32,396 bases of DNA from an uncultured Verrucomicrobia subdivision 3 bacterium (GTDB lineage Bacteria > Verrucomicrobiota > Verrucomicrobiia > Limisphaerales > UBA11358): positions 1 to 32,396 of the forward strand of contig CAISVF010000074.1 in NCBI GenBank assembly GCA_903888765.1, read 5' to 3'. The translations under genes and the position numbers were made by a program. How positions within the stretch are numbered: the stretch's first letter is position 1; each line of letters starts with the position of its first letter. Shown piece after piece: positions 17,565-25,759 of the stretch. The notes under the pieces are model-generated. The model was not told the origin of the DNA, made no database searches, and saw nothing but the letters and a program-made list of their open reading frames with translations.

Positions 17565-18230
17565 ATGCCGCCGGTTCCCGACATACCTGCCACGCCCGTC
17601 CAGCACCGTGATGAGCGGCTGTTTTTGCTTATCGTCATGGTGCTGGCGGCTGGCGCCGGCTTGGGCAGTTGGTTCGCTGCCACCGCCCTGTCACACCATG
17701 ATCGGTCGCAAATCCGGATGCCGGAAAAATCCCGCAAGCTGGTGAACTTCTCCCTGACCGATAGTGCCGGGCGCGACGTCACGCGCGCCGGGTTGGACGG
17801 AAAAATTCTCGTCGTTAGTTTTTTGTTCACGAGCTGTTCGTTGACCTGTCCCGAGGTTAGCCGGCGGATGGCGGAAATCCAGCGACTCACTGCGGAAGTG
17901 CCGGATGTGCGATTGCTTTCCCTTACCGTGGATCCTCGCTCCGATACGCCGCCGGTGCTGGCCAGGTGGGCCGCCCGTTTCGGTGCCGAAACAAATCGCT
18001 GGCGGTTGCTTACGGGCGCAAAATCGGTTTTATATAATCTGATTGGCACCAGTTTTCTGGTTGTGGAAACGAACAATCCGTTCAATTCCATGCCCGGAAA
18101 TTTTGCCGGCACCGAGCGTATTGCCCTGGTGGATCGGCACGGTAACATCCGGGCGTTTTTTGATGGCCTGCGCGCCGAAACCCCGGCAGCCGTGGTGGCG
18201 GAAATTGCCGCATTGGAACTGGAAAAATAG
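17565..18230 (+). CDS. SCO1/SenC-family protein, membrane-anchored, lacking the usual copper histidine
   Basis: SCO proteins deliver copper to, or reduce the CuA thiols of, cytochrome c oxidase. This 221-residue protein has one N-terminal membrane segment (LFLLIVMVLAAGAGLGSWFAA, residues about 19-39) and a thioredoxin-like domain facing the periplasm. The CX3C site is present: FTSCSLTCPEV, C91 and C95. VRLLSLTVDPRSDTPPVLARWA is the normal following strand and helix. The distal copper-binding histidine, expected eight residues before the D of LVD, appears to be glycine (G182 in AGTERIALVD), so it may act as a thiol-disulfide protein rather than a copper carrier. It starts 2 bases after the barrel gene, and the second SCO gene follows 13 bases later. 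Confidence 0.87.
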   Translation: MPPVPDIPATPVQHRDERLFLLIVMVLAAGAGLGSWFAATALSHHDRSQIRMPEKSRKLVNFSLTDSAGRDVTRAGLDGKILVVSFLFTSCSLTCPEVSRRMAEIQRLTAEVPDVRLLSLTVDPRSDTPPVLARWAARFGAETNRWRLLTGAKSVLYNLIGTSFLVVETNNPFNSMPGNFAGTERIALVDRHGNIRAFFDGLRAETPAAVVAEIAALELEK

Positions 18231-18243
18231 CAGATTGAAAACC

Positions 18244-19128
18244 ATGAAAATAAGTTTTTTGCTGTGCGGGTTGATCGCGGTATTGGCCTCCGGCTGCAAG
18301 CCGCAGTCTGCCGCACCGCCCTCCCAAAAATCTCCGGCCAGAATCTTTTCAGTGCACGGCGTCATTCGGCAAATTCCGCCGGATCATCGCCACGCCACCA
18401 TTCAGCATGAAAAAATTCCCGGTTATATGGCGGCCATGACCATGGATTTTTCCGTCCGCGATACCAATGCGCTTGCCGGGCTCGTTCCCGGTGACGAGAT
18501 CAATTTCAACCTCGTAGTTACGGACGATGACGATTGGATTGAAAGCCTCCAGCGCACCGGCAAAACGACCGGCGTTTCCGGCCCCCCTGGCTGGCATGTC
18601 GTGGAGCCGGAATTGCAGGTCGGCGATCTGTTGCCGGATGCGGAATTTACCAGCGAAAACGGGCGCATCATTCATCTCTCGGATTTTCGTGGTCAGGCGC
18701 TGGCCTTCACTTTTTTCTTCACGAGTTGTCCGTTGCCTGAATTTTGTCCGCGCATGAACAAAAACTTTGCTGAGGTGAGAAAGCTCCTTCTCGCCGATAC
18801 GAATGCCGCTACCAACTGGCAATTGCTTTCCGTTTCTTTTGACTCGGCATTTGATGAGCCGGTGATTTTGGCGAGCTACGCCGGCCTTTATCGCGGCACC
18901 AATGCGGAACGCTGGGGGTTTGCGGTGGCCTCGACTAACACGCTGACCGCCCTGGCACCCCGACTGGACTTTCGTTACTGGCGCGATGCCGGTGTTTTGT
19001 CGCACAACCTCCGCACGATCGTGCTCGATGGGAGCGGTAAAATTTTCCGGCAATTCGATGGCAACGATTGGACGGCAGCGGAGCTGGCGAAAGCGTTGAG
19101 CACTGCGGCAAAGCAAACCGAGCGGTGA
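18244..19128 (+). CDS. Lipoprotein with CusF-like copper domain fused to SCO1 domain
   Basis: A 294-residue lipoprotein: the signal MKISFLLCGLIAVLASGC has a perfect lipobox (LASGC, C18). Residues about 36-100 resemble the CusF/copper-binding domain: VHGVIRQIPPDHRHATIQHEKIPGYMAAMTMDFSV, with H48, H50, H55 and a Met cluster M62/M65/M67. Residues about 120-290 are a SCO1 thioredoxin fold (GDLLPDAEFTSENGR...LAFTFFFTSCPLPEFCPRM). The metal cysteines are spaced CX5C (C162, C168) instead of CX3C, a variant found in a subset of SCO proteins, and the distal histidine is kept (H254 in LSHNLRTIVLD). It probably takes up copper on the CusF-like part and hands it to a target oxidase or to its own SCO domain. 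The track ORF starts too far upstream, inside the preceding gene. Confidence 0.87.
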   Translation: MKISFLLCGLIAVLASGCKPQSAAPPSQKSPARIFSVHGVIRQIPPDHRHATIQHEKIPGYMAAMTMDFSVRDTNALAGLVPGDEINFNLVVTDDDDWIESLQRTGKTTGVSGPPGWHVVEPELQVGDLLPDAEFTSENGRIIHLSDFRGQALAFTFFFTSCPLPEFCPRMNKNFAEVRKLLLADTNAATNWQLLSVSFDSAFDEPVILASYAGLYRGTNAERWGFAVASTNTLTALAPRLDFRYWRDAGVLSHNLRTIVLDGSGKIFRQFDGNDWTAAELAKALSTAAKQTER

Positions 19129-19239
19129 TAAAGTCAGCTTGAGCAAACGTTCTCGCGGAGCCCTCAGCTAACCATTCTTTGACCAACTCCTCTTTTTGGC
19201 GGTTTTGACTTCCGGGACATTTCGATTAACTTGGCATTT

Positions 19240-20526
19240 ATGAATCTGACGGAACAAATGACGCGTCTGGCCAAGCAGGCCAAGGCTGCATCACGCGAAC
19301 TTGCCAAGCTTACCCCAGCGGAGAAAAATGCCTGCCTGCTCGCCATGGCTGCCGCGCTGGAACAAAATACCGCCGCCATCAAGGACGCCAATGTGCTCGA
19401 CCTGGAATATGGTGCGCAGCTCGGCCTCTCCGCCGCCATGCTGGACCGCCTTAAGCTGGATGACAAACGGATCGCCGGCATGGCCAAAGGATTGCGCGAA
19501 GTCGCCGCGCTGCCCGATCCGGTCGGTCGTATTCTGGACGATCGCATCCGGCCGAATGGGCTGCGGTTGCAAAAAATTTCTACGCCGATAGGCGTGGTCG
19601 TCATTATTTATGAATCGCGGCCTAATGTAACGGCGGATGCGGCGAGTTTGTGTTTCAAATCCGGCAACGCCACGATTTTGCGCGGCGGCAAGGAGGCGTT
19701 GCATTCCAACCAGATCATTGCGCGGACGATGATTGACGCGGGTAAAACCTCTCACCGGCAGTTTCCCGAGCACGCCATTCAGGTGGTGCCCACGCCTGAC
19801 CGCGAGGCCATTCCGGCTTTGCTCGCGCTCACTCAGTACGTGGACCTTTGCATGCCGCGCGGCGGCGAAAGCCTCATTCGGGCCGTCGCGGATTGCTCCA
19901 AGGTCCCGGTCATTAAACATTTTAAAGGCGTTTGCCACGTTTTTGTGGATGCCGACGCTGATTTGGCAATGGCCGAAGCGATCGTATTAAACGCCAAAGT
20001 ACAGCGCCCCGGCGTCTGTAATGCGGCGGAAACATTGTTGGTGGATAAGGCCATTGCAGAAAAATTCCTGCCGCCGATGGCGCAGCGGCTCGCAGAAAAA
20101 AAAGTGGAGCTGCGCTGCGACCCGGTTGGACTGGGATTGGTTCAATCCGCCGTGCCGCATCCGTCATCCGCCATCAAAGCCGCCGTCGAGCAGGACTGGT
20201 TCACTGAATACAATGACTACATCCTGAATGTCCGGGTCGTGGATGGAGTGCAGGCGGCCATTGGCCATATTAATTACTACGGCTCAGCGCATTCCGATAG
20301 CATCGTGACGCGCAACGAGGCCCACGCCAAACAGTTTCTCTCGGAGGTGGATTCGGCGGCAGTTTATTGGAACGCCAGTACGCGCTTCACCGACGGCGGC
20401 GAATTCGGCATGGGTGCCGAAATCGGCATCAGCACCGACAAGATCGGGGCCCGCGGCCCGATGGGCCTGGAGGAATTGACCAGTTACAAATGGTTGGGTA
20501 TCGGTCATGGCCAGGTGCGGAGTTAG
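19240..20526 (+). CDS. proA: Glutamate-5-semialdehyde dehydrogenase (gamma-glutamyl phosphate reductase)
   Basis: Second step of proline synthesis: NADPH-dependent reduction of gamma-glutamyl phosphate to glutamate-5-semialdehyde. The 428-residue product matches family length. Seen: LTPAEKNACLLAMAAALEQN near the N-terminus, PIGVVVIIYESRPNVTADAASLCFKSGNATILRGGKEA (about residues 115-155), the catalytic cysteine in VQRPGVCNAAETLLVD, and EIGISTDKIGARGPMGLEELTSYKW at the C-terminus, the classic ProA ending. The ATG at 19240 is used; the track starts at a TTG three codons earlier. proB is not adjacent. The gene follows the SCO unit after about 110 bases, on the same strand, without obvious functional link. 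Confidence 0.96.
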   Translation: MNLTEQMTRLAKQAKAASRELAKLTPAEKNACLLAMAAALEQNTAAIKDANVLDLEYGAQLGLSAAMLDRLKLDDKRIAGMAKGLREVAALPDPVGRILDDRIRPNGLRLQKISTPIGVVVIIYESRPNVTADAASLCFKSGNATILRGGKEALHSNQIIARTMIDAGKTSHRQFPEHAIQVVPTPDREAIPALLALTQYVDLCMPRGGESLIRAVADCSKVPVIKHFKGVCHVFVDADADLAMAEAIVLNAKVQRPGVCNAAETLLVDKAIAEKFLPPMAQRLAEKKVELRCDPVGLGLVQSAVPHPSSAIKAAVEQDWFTEYNDYILNVRVVDGVQAAIGHINYYGSAHSDSIVTRNEAHAKQFLSEVDSAAVYWNASTRFTDGGEFGMGAEIGISTDKIGARGPMGLEELTSYKWLGIGHGQVRS

Positions 20527-20592
20527 CGCATTCACAGTCATGTCTGAGAAGAAGTATGGACATCCATGGGAGTAACCTGCTCTACTTTTGCC

Positions 20593-22968
20593 ATGAACAC
20601 AAAATTTGCCACCCTGCTGGGCTCCACTTTGGTCAGTATGTGTCTGGGCTGGAATCTCCCAGCCGCTGTCCCGCTGGAACTGTGGTATGATCAGCCCGCC
20701 CTGAAATGGACGGAGGCCCTGCCCGTGGGCAACGGTCGGGTCGGCGCGATGATTTTTGGGGGCGTGGCTGATGAGCACATCCAGTTCAATGAGAGCACTG
20801 TCTGGACCGGTCAACCCCATGAATACCAGCACCCGGGCGCGGTCAACTTCCTGCCGGCGATGCGCGCCCTCCTCAATGAAGGCCGCGCCTTGGACCGCGA
20901 GTCCGCTGCCTTGCAGAAGCAGGGCGATAAAGCCGGGGCGACCGCGAAACACCTCGCCGCCAGTGCCAAACAAAAGGAAGCCGAACAAATCGGTGAGCGG
21001 GAATTCATGAGCGTGCCGCTGCACCAAAAAACCTATCAGCCTTTTGGTGACTTGCGGATTTCCTTTGCCACGCTCACCAATGCCACCGCCTATCGCCGGA
21101 ATCTGGATCTCGATACCGCCGTTGCCGGCGTAAGCTATCGCGTCGGGGAGACCGGTTTCACGCGCGAATGTTTTGCGTCCTTCCCCGACCAGGTGTTGGT
21201 TTGGCATGTGGCTGCGGACCATCCCGGAGCCGTAAGTTTTACCGTGACGTTGGATAGCGCTCACAAATCGGCCAAAACCCGGCTGGCCGACGGCGATCAA
21301 CTGGCGCTGTTCGGTCAGGTTGAGGAAGGTGGTGTGAAATTTGAATCGCGTCTGAAAGTCAGCGCCGCCGGAGGCAAGGTCACCTATGGCAATGATACTA
21401 TTACGGTGGCCAATGCGGATGCGGCCACCCTGGTGCTCGCCGCCGCCAGCAGTTTTAAAAACTATACCGATATCAGCGCCGATCCCGCCGCCCGCTGCGA
21501 AGCGACGCTCGCGGCAGCGGCCGGCAAGGATTTTGCCGCGTTGCGTCAGGCCCATGTGGCGGATCATCAGGCCTTGTTCCGGCGCGTTTCCCTGAATCTG
21601 GGCCGGACCGGGGCGGCGGCATTGCCTACCAACCAGCGCCTGAAAAGTTTTGCCGGCGGGAATGATCCCGATCTCGCCGCGCTGACTTTCCAATACGGCC
21701 GTTACCTGCTGATCGCCAGCAGCCGCGCGGGCGGTCAGCCGGCCAATTTGCAGGGCATTTGGAATGAGTCGCTCAAGCCGGCGTGGGACAGTAAATGGAC
21801 CGTCAACATCAACACGGAAATGAATTACTGGCCCGCGGAGGTGGCCAACTTGTCCGAATGCGCCACCCCGCTTTTTGACTTGATCGCTGATTGCGCCGTT
21901 ACCGGTCACAAGACTGCGCAGGCGCATTACGGGGCCCGGGGCTGGGTGCTGCACCATAATACCGATCTGTGGCGCGGCACGGCGCCGATCAATGCCAGCA
22001 ACCACGGCATTTGGGTGAGCGGCGGTTCCTGGCTCTGCCAGCATCTGTGGGAGCACTACTTATTCACCGGCGATCAGTCGTTTCTCGCCGAACGCGCGTA
22101 TCCGCTCATGCACGATGCCGCCTTGTTTTTTGTGGATTACCTGTCACGCGATCCCCTCACCGGCAAATTGATCAGCGGTCCCTCCAATTCGCCCGAGCAG
22201 GGTGGTCTGGTCATGGGCCCGAACATGGATCACGCCATTATCCGCGCTCTGTTTGCCAACACCGCAGCGGCCGCGCGCGCGCTCCATCGTGATGCCGACT
22301 TTGCCGCGCAGTTGGACACCCTGCGGCAGGAAATTGTTCCGCAGCAAGTAGGGCAATACGGGCAGCTTCAGGAATGGGTGGAGGACAAGGATGATCCTCA
22401 AAATCATCATCGTCACGTCTCCCATTTGTGGGCGGTTTATCCTGGTTCAGAAATCACCCCGCAACAGCCGGCTCTTTTTGCCGCCGCGCGGCAATCGCTG
22501 CTCTATCGTGGCGACGAGGCCACCGGCTGGAGCATGGGCTGGAAGGTGAATCTCTGGGCGCGTTTTCTCGATGGCGACCACGCAAATCAGATGTTGAAGC
22601 TGCTCCTCAAGCCGATTGCGGATCGTGGCACCATGGGCGGCGGTGGCATGTATCCCAATTTATTCGATGCCCATCCCCCGTTCCAGATTGATGGTAATTT
22701 CGGCGCCGCCTCCGGCATTGCGGAAATGCTGTTGCAAAGTCACACCGGCGAAATCGTCCTCCTGCCCGCGCTGCCCAAAGACTGGCCGGATGGTGAAGTC
22801 ACCGGCCTGCGCGCCCGCGGCGGCTTCGAGGTCAGCCTGCAATGGAAAAACGGAAAGCTGACGAGCGGGGCGTTGCACTCGCTCCTCGGCAACCCTGCCC
22901 AAGTCCGCTATGGGGGTGAAACGCGGATGATCTCGCCGGCCAAAGGCGAGGTCTTTCATTGGCAATGA
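20593..22968 (+). CDS. Glycoside hydrolase family 95 alpha-L-fucosidase, exported
   Basis: Inverting alpha-L-fucosidase/galactosidase of family GH95, releasing fucose (or L-galactose) from glycans of algae, plants or mucus. The 791-residue product has a signal peptide ([23 protein letters not shown]), the N-terminal beta domain signature [15 protein letters not shown]...NESTVWTG, and the (alpha/alpha)6 catalytic motifs [12 protein letters not shown] (N405, N407), SGPSNSPEQ (E535, likely general acid) and [17 protein letters not shown] (D700), in the order of Bifidobacterium AfcA. An Ala/Lys-rich stretch (about residues 100-130) is longer than the loop usually found before [17 protein letters not shown]. 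The track start adds nine residues before the signal peptide. No transporter or SusC/D pair is adjacent. Confidence 0.93.
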   Translation: MNTKFATLLGSTLVSMCLGWNLPAAVPLELWYDQPALKWTEALPVGNGRVGAMIFGGVADEHIQFNESTVWTGQPHEYQHPGAVNFLPAMRALLNEGRALDRESAALQKQGDKAGATAKHLAASAKQKEAEQIGEREFMSVPLHQKTYQPFGDLRISFATLTNATAYRRNLDLDTAVAGVSYRVGETGFTRECFASFPDQVLVWHVAADHPGAVSFTVTLDSAHKSAKTRLADGDQLALFGQVEEGGVKFESRLKVSAAGGKVTYGNDTITVANADAATLVLAAASSFKNYTDISADPAARCEATLAAAAGKDFAALRQAHVADHQALFRRVSLNLGRTGAAALPTNQRLKSFAGGNDPDLAALTFQYGRYLLIASSRAGGQPANLQGIWNESLKPAWDSKWTVNINTEMNYWPAEVANLSECATPLFDLIADCAVTGHKTAQAHYGARGWVLHHNTDLWRGTAPINASNHGIWVSGGSWLCQHLWEHYLFTGDQSFLAERAYPLMHDAALFFVDYLSRDPLTGKLISGPSNSPEQGGLVMGPNMDHAIIRALFANTAAAARALHRDADFAAQLDTLRQEIVPQQVGQYGQLQEWVEDKDDPQNHHRHVSHLWAVYPGSEITPQQPALFAAARQSLLYRGDEATGWSMGWKVNLWARFLDGDHANQMLKLLLKPIADRGTMGGGGMYPNLFDAHPPFQIDGNFGAASGIAEMLLQSHTGEIVLLPALPKDWPDGEVTGLRARGGFEVSLQWKNGKLTSGALHSLLGNPAQVRYGGETRMISPAKGEVFHWQ

Positions 22969-23107
22969 GGTAGCCCGTCGGCACAGCGCTGCCGTGGCCT
23001 GAGCAAGCGTTAGCCGGCGCACGGTTGTGATGCAAAAACCGGCGTTGGAAAATGGTGATGTTATTCCGCCGGATTTCCTGCGATAGTCGCCGGGACTTTT
23101 TCCGATT

Positions 23108-23803
23108 GTGCATATTTCATCCGCCATTTTTGCCGGCAGCGCGCCGACTCTGGATTTGTGTCCCGACGAGTCGCTGCCGGAATTCGCCTTCATCGGCCGC
23201 TCGAATGTTGGCAAGTCTTCTTTGCTGAACCTGCTGGCGGGCAAGGAAGGACTGGCCCGCGTTTCGCCCACGCCGGGATTCACGAAAATGATTAATATTT
23301 TCACCATCAACCAGACCTGGCGGCTGGTGGATTTGCCGGGCTACGGTTTTGCAGAGGGTGCCAAAAAGGATAGCGCCCGCTTCAATCAGGCGGTGGCGCA
23401 TTATCTCCGGCGCCGCACGAATCTTTGTCTCGTCTTCGCGCTGGTGGATTCCGGGCTGCCGCCCCAGGATTTGGATGTGGAATTTGTCGAATGGCTCACC
23501 CGCAACGCCGTTCCCTTCGTCCTCGTTTTTACCAAGACGGATAAGGAGCCGCCCGCCGTGGTGCAGGCGAACATGGCCGCGTTCATGGCGCGCATAGCCG
23601 GCTGGTTTGAGCAGCCGCCTGCGGTTTTTACCTGCTCCGCCACCGAGGATCGCGGACGCCAGGATCTACTCGGGGTGATTGATGAGGCCATGACCGCCAT
23701 CCAGGCGGAGGCAAAGAAAAACTGGCTGGGGTCCGATGGCCAACCCGGTCGCAAACCGCCGGCTCCCGCCAAGCCCCGGCCCGACCGAGCCCGCCCCTGG
23801 TGA
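23108..23803 (+). CDS. engB: Ribosome biogenesis GTPase EngB/YihA/YsxC
   Basis: TRAFAC-class GTPase needed for assembly of the large ribosomal subunit. The 231-residue protein shows G1 GRSNVGKSS (residues 30-38), the switch I region SPTPGFTKMINIF with its threonine (G2), G3 DLPGYGFA, G4 TKTD, and G5 as SATED. Start is GTG at 23108. The C-terminus carries a Pro/Arg-rich tail of roughly 25 residues (GQPGRKPPAPAKPRPDRARPW) not typical of the family core. About 139 bases separate it from the GH95 gene, and about 128 from the DUF3826 gene, all on the same strand. Confidence 0.95.
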   Translation: MHISSAIFAGSAPTLDLCPDESLPEFAFIGRSNVGKSSLLNLLAGKEGLARVSPTPGFTKMINIFTINQTWRLVDLPGYGFAEGAKKDSARFNQAVAHYLRRRTNLCLVFALVDSGLPPQDLDVEFVEWLTRNAVPFVLVFTKTDKEPPAVVQANMAAFMARIAGWFEQPPAVFTCSATEDRGRQDLLGVIDEAMTAIQAEAKKNWLGSDGQPGRKPPAPAKPRPDRARPW

Positions 23804-23931
23804 GCATTCATGGCGCGATCTTGCGCCGCTGTATCGCCCTGACGGTTGGCCTGTAGTTTTTTGATGGTTTTTGGCAGATTCCGCCGGTCTGAGCCGTTGA
23901 CTTTGCCCGGCCAATGAACTTTCCTGCGGGT

Positions 23932-24621
23932 ATGAAATTCCTTTGGCTTGCAATCTTGATGCTGGCGGCAACTCTCGCTGCACCGGGACAGAATACTATT
24001 GCCCTTCCCCTGTCAGGTAGTGCCGACCGCGAAACCGCCACCTTGGAAAAACATCTTCAACCCATCCTCGCGGCCCTGCACCTGGCGGATTCTGCGCAGG
24101 TGAGCCAGGTGCGGGCTGTGTTGGCCGCTCACTTGCCGGAGCTGAATGCCTGGCACGCGCAGCATGATGCTGAGCTCAAGGGGTTTTGGAATGCCTTTAA
24201 CCGGGCGCGCAGCGCCAAAGATGTTGCGGGAGCCGATACGGCACTGGCGCAGATTGACGGTGTATATGCCGGCTTTCAGCCCCGGCACCAGAAATTCCTG
24301 GTCAGCCTGGCCGCCGTGCTCTCACCCGCGCAGGTGGAAACGGTGAAAGACACCTTGACCGTGAATAAAGTGGCGGTTACCTATGCCGTTTATCTCCAGA
24401 TTTTTCCCACGCTTACCGAAGCCCAAAAAGCCGTGGTTTTGGAGAAACTCAAAGCCGCGCGCGAACAGGCCATGGATGCCGGATCCATGGCGGAAAAATC
24501 CGCTTTTTTCAAGAAGTACAAAATCCAGATCGAGGACGGCTACCTTACCGCGCAGGGTTATGACCCTAAGCAGGCTCGCCAGAATTTTGCCGCTCAGCAA
24601 AAAGCGGCTGAAAACAAATAA
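23932..24621 (+). CDS. Exported DUF3826 family protein
   Basis: A 229-residue protein with a clear signal peptide (KFLWLAILMLAATLAAPGQ). The mature part is mostly helical. The segments LNAWHAQHDAELK, LSPAQVETVKDTLTVNKVAVTYAVYLQIFPTLTEAQKAVVLEKLKAAREQAMDAGSMAEKSAFFKKYK and YLTAQGYD match my memory of the DUF3826 family, common in Bacteroidota and Verrucomicrobiota polysaccharide-use regions; its biochemical role is unknown. The second ATG (23932) is preferred because it gives a compact signal peptide; the track start at 23914 adds six residues. The GH95 gene is two genes upstream on the same strand, so a glycan-related role is possible but inferred. Confidence 0.8.
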   Translation: MKFLWLAILMLAATLAAPGQNTIALPLSGSADRETATLEKHLQPILAALHLADSAQVSQVRAVLAAHLPELNAWHAQHDAELKGFWNAFNRARSAKDVAGADTALAQIDGVYAGFQPRHQKFLVSLAAVLSPAQVETVKDTLTVNKVAVTYAVYLQIFPTLTEAQKAVVLEKLKAAREQAMDAGSMAEKSAFFKKYKIQIEDGYLTAQGYDPKQARQNFAAQQKAAENK

Positions 24622-24673
24622 CCTCGATTAAGCATTTGACATCATCCGCACGCTGGCTTTCAACCTGAGTGGA

Positions 24674-24865
24674 TTATGGTTTCTTTTGTTCCAGTTCCTT
24701 GACCCTCGCGTCCAGCGCTTTGATTTGCTCTTCGAGCGCCTTGTTGCTGTCTTTGCGCCCGGTCAGGCTTTTGACCCAGTCCTCAAATCCGGTGATGCTG
24801 GAAAGGATGTGCCAACAGAAGACAATGGCAATGGCCCAGATGACGAGATCAAAAGGATCGTGCAT
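24674..24865 (-). CDS. Small membrane protein with C-terminal coiled coil
   Basis: A 63-residue protein: a hydrophobic span (FDLVIWAIAIVFCWHILSSITG) followed by a charged, heptad-like tail (NKALEEQIKALDARVKELEQKK). This is the same topology as PspB and similar small envelope proteins, but I see no sequence signature that would prove it. The ATG at 24865 gives a simple membrane protein; the track extends 19 residues further upstream with another hydrophobic stretch (MSFLFWLAGWWCRGYL), which cannot be excluded. It stands alone, convergent with the DUF3826 gene. Confidence 0.5.
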   Translation of the reverse strand: MHDPFDLVIWAIAIVFCWHILSSITGFEDWVKSLTGRKDSNKALEEQIKALDARVKELEQKKP

Positions 24866-25372
24866 AGCGCGGATGAGATACCCTCGACACCACCATCCCG
24901 CAAGCCAAAATAAAAAGCTCACTGCTGGGACCGCGACTTATCGCCGTAGGCCATCCACCCAGCGCGCAGCGCCGAGCCCACACGATCGCCTCGCATTTAG
25001 GCTAACCCGGCAGCTTCTTCCGCCCGCCAATGGTTGGTGTCACCATTAGTTTGAAAACGACCGCGCACCAGGTTTCCAACGCTCACCTTCGCTTTCACGC
25101 TTCATGCAGTTTTCGGTGGTCGAACTTGGCGAGTTGAGCTTGGCGAAATTCATTTGTCGAGCTACAGGAGCGACGTTACATCAAAATGCGTGCTTGACGA
25201 TGACGCTAGCTTTGAACTCGATCAATTTTCGTGAAGTTGAACCTGGAAATTGCAGTTGAGCTAAACCGCGAACCAGGCCAACCACGCGAAGGGGAAAGCT
25301 GGGAAGGATGCCCGGCGCAACAAAAAACTTCCCTCAGCGGGTGAACGGTTCTCGTTCGCAAAGCTTCGGCAC

Positions 25373-25399
25373 TTTTGCGTATTTCGCGTGTTTCGCGGT
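25373..25399. repeat. Three tandem 9-base units, TTTCGCGTG-like
   Basis: Units ttttgcgta, tttcgcgtg and tttcgcggt follow without gap. On the minus strand they read as three tripeptides, TAK-HAK-YAK, within a short open frame. Degenerate Ala-Lys-coding repeats of this kind recur in intergenic DNA of related bacteria, to my recollection; whether this one is dispersed in this genome cannot be seen here. Confidence 0.5.
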
Positions 25400-25439
25400 T
25401 TTAACTTCGAAATATATGTTGAAAATCTCCTTGATGATT

Positions 25440-25496
25440 AAGCCGGTGGCGTCGTCCTGGTTGCAAGCCTTGGTCGGCTTGCCTTTCATCGTGGCG
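25440..25496 (-). pseudogene. Duplicated fragment of argG 3' end
   Basis: These 57 bases align without gaps to 25821-25877 inside argG, with about 49 of 57 identical by hand count; the first 20 are identical. Translated on the minus strand it reads ATMKGKPTKACNQDDATGLI against Arg[21 protein letters not shown]. It is in the same orientation as argG, about 380 bases downstream of the parent sequence and beyond its terminator. Similarity stops abruptly on both sides. It lies in a 51-codon minus-strand frame (25334-25489) that continues into the 9-base repeat; expression is not implied. Confidence 0.75.
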
Positions 25497-25701
25497 TTCG
25501 TGGTTTATTCAAACCCTGGTGGCAACTGTGCAATTCAAACCTTGCTCACTTGGGAGCATTTTCAGCAATTCGCCATCGGATTGCACACGGGCAAGATGAT
25601 GCAAAAACAAAATTGGACGCAGCAACGATGCTTCTTGTCGGTAGGCGTTTAAGAGGGAGTCGCCCAGGACCGTTTCTAAGGAATTCGTCAAATCGTTCCA
25701 T

Positions 25702-25731
25702 AAAAAAGCCCACGGCTTGCACCGTGGGCTT
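25702..25731 (-). terminator. Rho-independent terminator of argG
   Basis: On the minus strand AAGCCCACGG, loop TGCAAG, CCGTGGGCTT form a perfect 10-bp stem, running into TTTTTT. It begins about 30 bases after the argG stop codon. Confidence 0.9.
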
Positions 25732-25759
25732 GGAAACATTGGCCGGTCGTCGCTGACGA

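Larger units (their letters stand above)
24923..25701. other. Long intergenic region downstream of argG with a gene fragment
   Basis: About 780 bases without a recognisable intact gene. It contains a 57-base copy of the argG 3' end and a 9-base tandem repeat, listed separately. The track ORFs at 25308-25652 (plus) and 25509-25739 (minus) have no recognisable features; the second begins inside the argG terminator. The base composition is less regular than in genes. It may be a graveyard of recombined sequence, but I could identify no other remnant. Confidence 0.6.

Noticed and set aside
20284-22056. 590-codon open frame on the minus strand
   Set aside because: It is antisense to proA and the GH95 gene, which have clear family motifs; the product has no recognisable features and reflects GC-rich codon use.
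22969-23107. Possible REP-like element between the GH95 gene and engB, with look-alikes near 9150-9290 and 24960-25020
   Set aside because: Short GC-rich words recur (gcctcgca, gttagc), but no alignable unit or stable shared hairpin could be shown by eye.
25509-25739. 76-codon minus-strand frame after argG
   Set aside because: It begins inside the argG terminator stem and has no recognisable features.
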